Positions 14,525 through 15,757 of a stretch of DNA of 15,757 nucleotides are shown here, in pieces. Both the position numbers and the translations under genes were made by a program. Source of the stretch: an uncultured Blautia sp. (GTDB lineage Bacteria; Bacillota; Clostridia; Lachnospirales; Lachnospiraceae); the NCBI GenBank assembly GCA_934378195.1, contig CAKRPO010000052.1, positions 1 to 15,757 of the forward strand, given 5' to 3'. Each line of letters begins with the position of its first letter. Position 1 is the stretch's first letter. The notes beneath the pieces were generated by a model. It was given only the letters and a program-made list of their open reading frames with translations, had not been told where the DNA came from and made no database searches.

Positions 14525-15604
14525 ATGATGAGGAAAATACGAATGAAGATTACAGCGGGACTGGGCTCGGTAGAAGAGTACGAGCGTTTTGTGCGGGACG
14601 GAGCGGACGAATTTTTTTGTGGATATGTGCCTTATGAGTGGTCAGAGAAATACGGGACAGTCATGCCACTGAACCGAAGAGAAGTACTTTCTTATAATGT
14701 GCAGATTGGTTCGTTCAGTGAAATGGAGATTCTTTCTGCTATGGTGAAAGAATATGGCAGACCGGTACATCTGACTTTTAATTCTCTGCATTATCTTCCG
14801 GAGCAGTATCCGGAGATTGCTGAGATCATAAAAAGATGTATGGAGATTGGATTTCAAAGCTATATCATCGCGGATCCGGTGCTGATCCTGTATCTGCGAA
14901 AACAGAAGATTGACTGTGAAATTCACTTAAGCGGAGAAGCGGCAGAAGTGAATCATGGTATGGTGGATTTTTTTCAGAAGATGAAGCTGAAACGTGTGAT
15001 CTTTCACAGAAAGAATACACTGGAAGATATGCAGAGTATTATTGCACGACAAAGAACAAAAGAAAACATGCGGGCAGTATCCATAAAGACAGACTGTACG
15101 CGGGAAATGACGGCAGAATGTGGAGAGATGGAATTCGAAGCGTTTGTCCTGAATGAACTCTGTCAGTTTACAGGTGCATTTTGTAATTCTCTGCACTGTG
15201 ATGAGATGGGATATCTGTGCCGCGTACCATATCAACTGGGAGATGTAAAGACAGAAAAAGTACAAGAATCGACAAAATTCGATAAATATAGACAAGAGAA
15301 AAATACAGAGTCAGACGGTTTTGCAGAAGAATTGCCGGAAGATATTTTAAGAGACACAGACGGTTATCTCTGTGGTGAGACCGGCTGCGGTCTGTGTGCG
15401 CTGTACCAGTTGCAGGAGGCCGGGATCACACACCTTAAACTGGTTGGAAGAGGAAATTATACAGACTTTATGGAAAAAGATATCCGAAATCTTCGAAAAG
15501 CGCTGGATATCCTGGAACACTCTGATTCAGAAAAAACCTATCTGAGCAATCTGCAGAAGGTATTTTTTCCAGATGGATGCAGCGGGAACTGCTATTACAG
15601 ATAA
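14525..15604 (+). CDS. U32 family protein (UbiU-like, probable Fe-S TIM-barrel enzyme)
   Basis: 359 residues. Three near-start ATGs exist (14525, 14528, 14543); the SD-like CAGGA at 14517 suits 14528 and TGAGGA suits 14543. ITAGLGSVEEYERFVRDGADEFFCGYVPYEW, split here as ITAGLGSVEEYE and GADEFFCGYVP, is the typical U32 barrel opening. Later come HLTFNSLHY, IIADPVLILYL, IHLSGEAAEVNH and, at the end, AGITHLKLVGRG, matching the U32 'GV..LKiEGR' ending. Cysteines C213, C220, C225, C232, C283, C288 and C291 lie where UbiU and related proteins hold a [4Fe-4S] cluster; CSGNC ends the protein. The family includes collagenase-like peptidases, tRNA/rRNA hydroxylation factors and O2-independent ubiquinone hydroxylases. 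No ubiquinone genes are nearby, so the reaction is open. Confidence 0.78.
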   Translation: MMRKIRMKITAGLGSVEEYERFVRDGADEFFCGYVPYEWSEKYGTVMPLNRREVLSYNVQIGSFSEMEILSAMVKEYGRPVHLTFNSLHYLPEQYPEIAEIIKRCMEIGFQSYIIADPVLILYLRKQKIDCEIHLSGEAAEVNHGMVDFFQKMKLKRVIFHRKNTLEDMQSIIARQRTKENMRAVSIKTDCTREMTAECGEMEFEAFVLNELCQFTGAFCNSLHCDEMGYLCRVPYQLGDVKTEKVQESTKFDKYRQEKNTESDGFAEELPEDILRDTDGYLCGETGCGLCALYQLQEAGITHLKLVGRGNYTDFMEKDIRNLRKALDILEHSDSEKTYLSNLQKVFFPDGCSGNCYYR

Positions 15605-15757
15605 ATTGCATTCTTGAAAAAAACACTATAAACATTATAAATAAGAAGAAAAAGAAACCGGAAAAAGTCGGAAAAATTAATATTGCACTCGTAAAAATAC
15701 AATATATTGATAAAAACTTTCAAAATACAACTACAAATTGTACAAAATTAAAAGCAT
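15605..15757. other. AT-rich spacer after the U32 operon
   Basis: No gene, convincing terminator hairpin or paired promoter elements were seen before the window ends. The operon may continue or terminate beyond the edge. Confidence 0.5.

Noticed and set aside
15651..15680. Short CCG/CGG hairpin after the last U32 gene as terminator
   Set aside because: The stem is only about three base pairs and no clean T-run follows.

Overview
The window looks like a chromosomal stretch of a low-GC, anaerobic Gram-positive gut bacterium, most likely a Lachnospiraceae relative. This is inferred from purine-rich Shine-Dalgarno sites (AAAGGAG, GGAGG), sigma-A type promoters, AT-rich spacers, a B. subtilis-type LexA box, a YfhO-type membrane glycosyltransferase, and strictly anaerobic-style Fe-S/radical-SAM proteins. 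No rRNA, tRNA, CRISPR array, transposase or phage gene was seen. Genus-level assignment is not possible from the sequence alone.

Layout. (1) Positions 1-711 hold the 3' part of a class-M sirtuin (SirTM). (2) Positions 712-1059 are a long non-coding spacer with a strong promoter, a terminator-like hairpin about 40 nt behind it, and a second block of competing hairpins in front of pepT. (3) pepT (peptidase T) is followed 9 nt later by a lone type IV pilin-like protein. (4) A separately promoted gene encodes a fusion of a NifX/NifB-type cofactor-binding domain, a His/Cys-rich metal linker and a SlyD-like FKBP; it ends in a strong terminator. (5) On the minus strand lies a two-gene DNA-repair cassette: a radical SAM/helix-hairpin-helix protein and its DUF4130 partner. 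Its promoter carries two near-consensus LexA (SOS) boxes and appears to give a leaderless mRNA. (6) Divergently transcribed are a flavin split-barrel (PNPOx-like) protein and a large YfhO-family membrane protein. (7) Behind yfhO sits decayed sucrose-utilisation DNA: the first 30 codons of a LacI-type regulator fused out of frame to an internal piece of a GH32 fructosidase that has lost its nucleophile region and its 3' end. (8) aspA (aspartate ammonia-lyase) is on the minus strand. (9) Divergent from aspA is an apparent operon of an Lrp/AsnC regulator and two cysteine-rich proteins related to the U32 'peptidase' group (UbiU/UbiV-like), whose substrate is unknown.

Functional themes: peptide and amino-acid use (PepT, AspA, Lrp), damage responses (SirTM, SOS-controlled radical SAM pair), metal/Fe-S handling (NifX-SlyD fusion, U32 pair), and envelope modification (YfhO). 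The best candidates for undescribed biology are the LexA-box-controlled radical SAM/DUF4130 pair, the Lrp-U32-U32 operon, and the structured RNA region in front of pepT.
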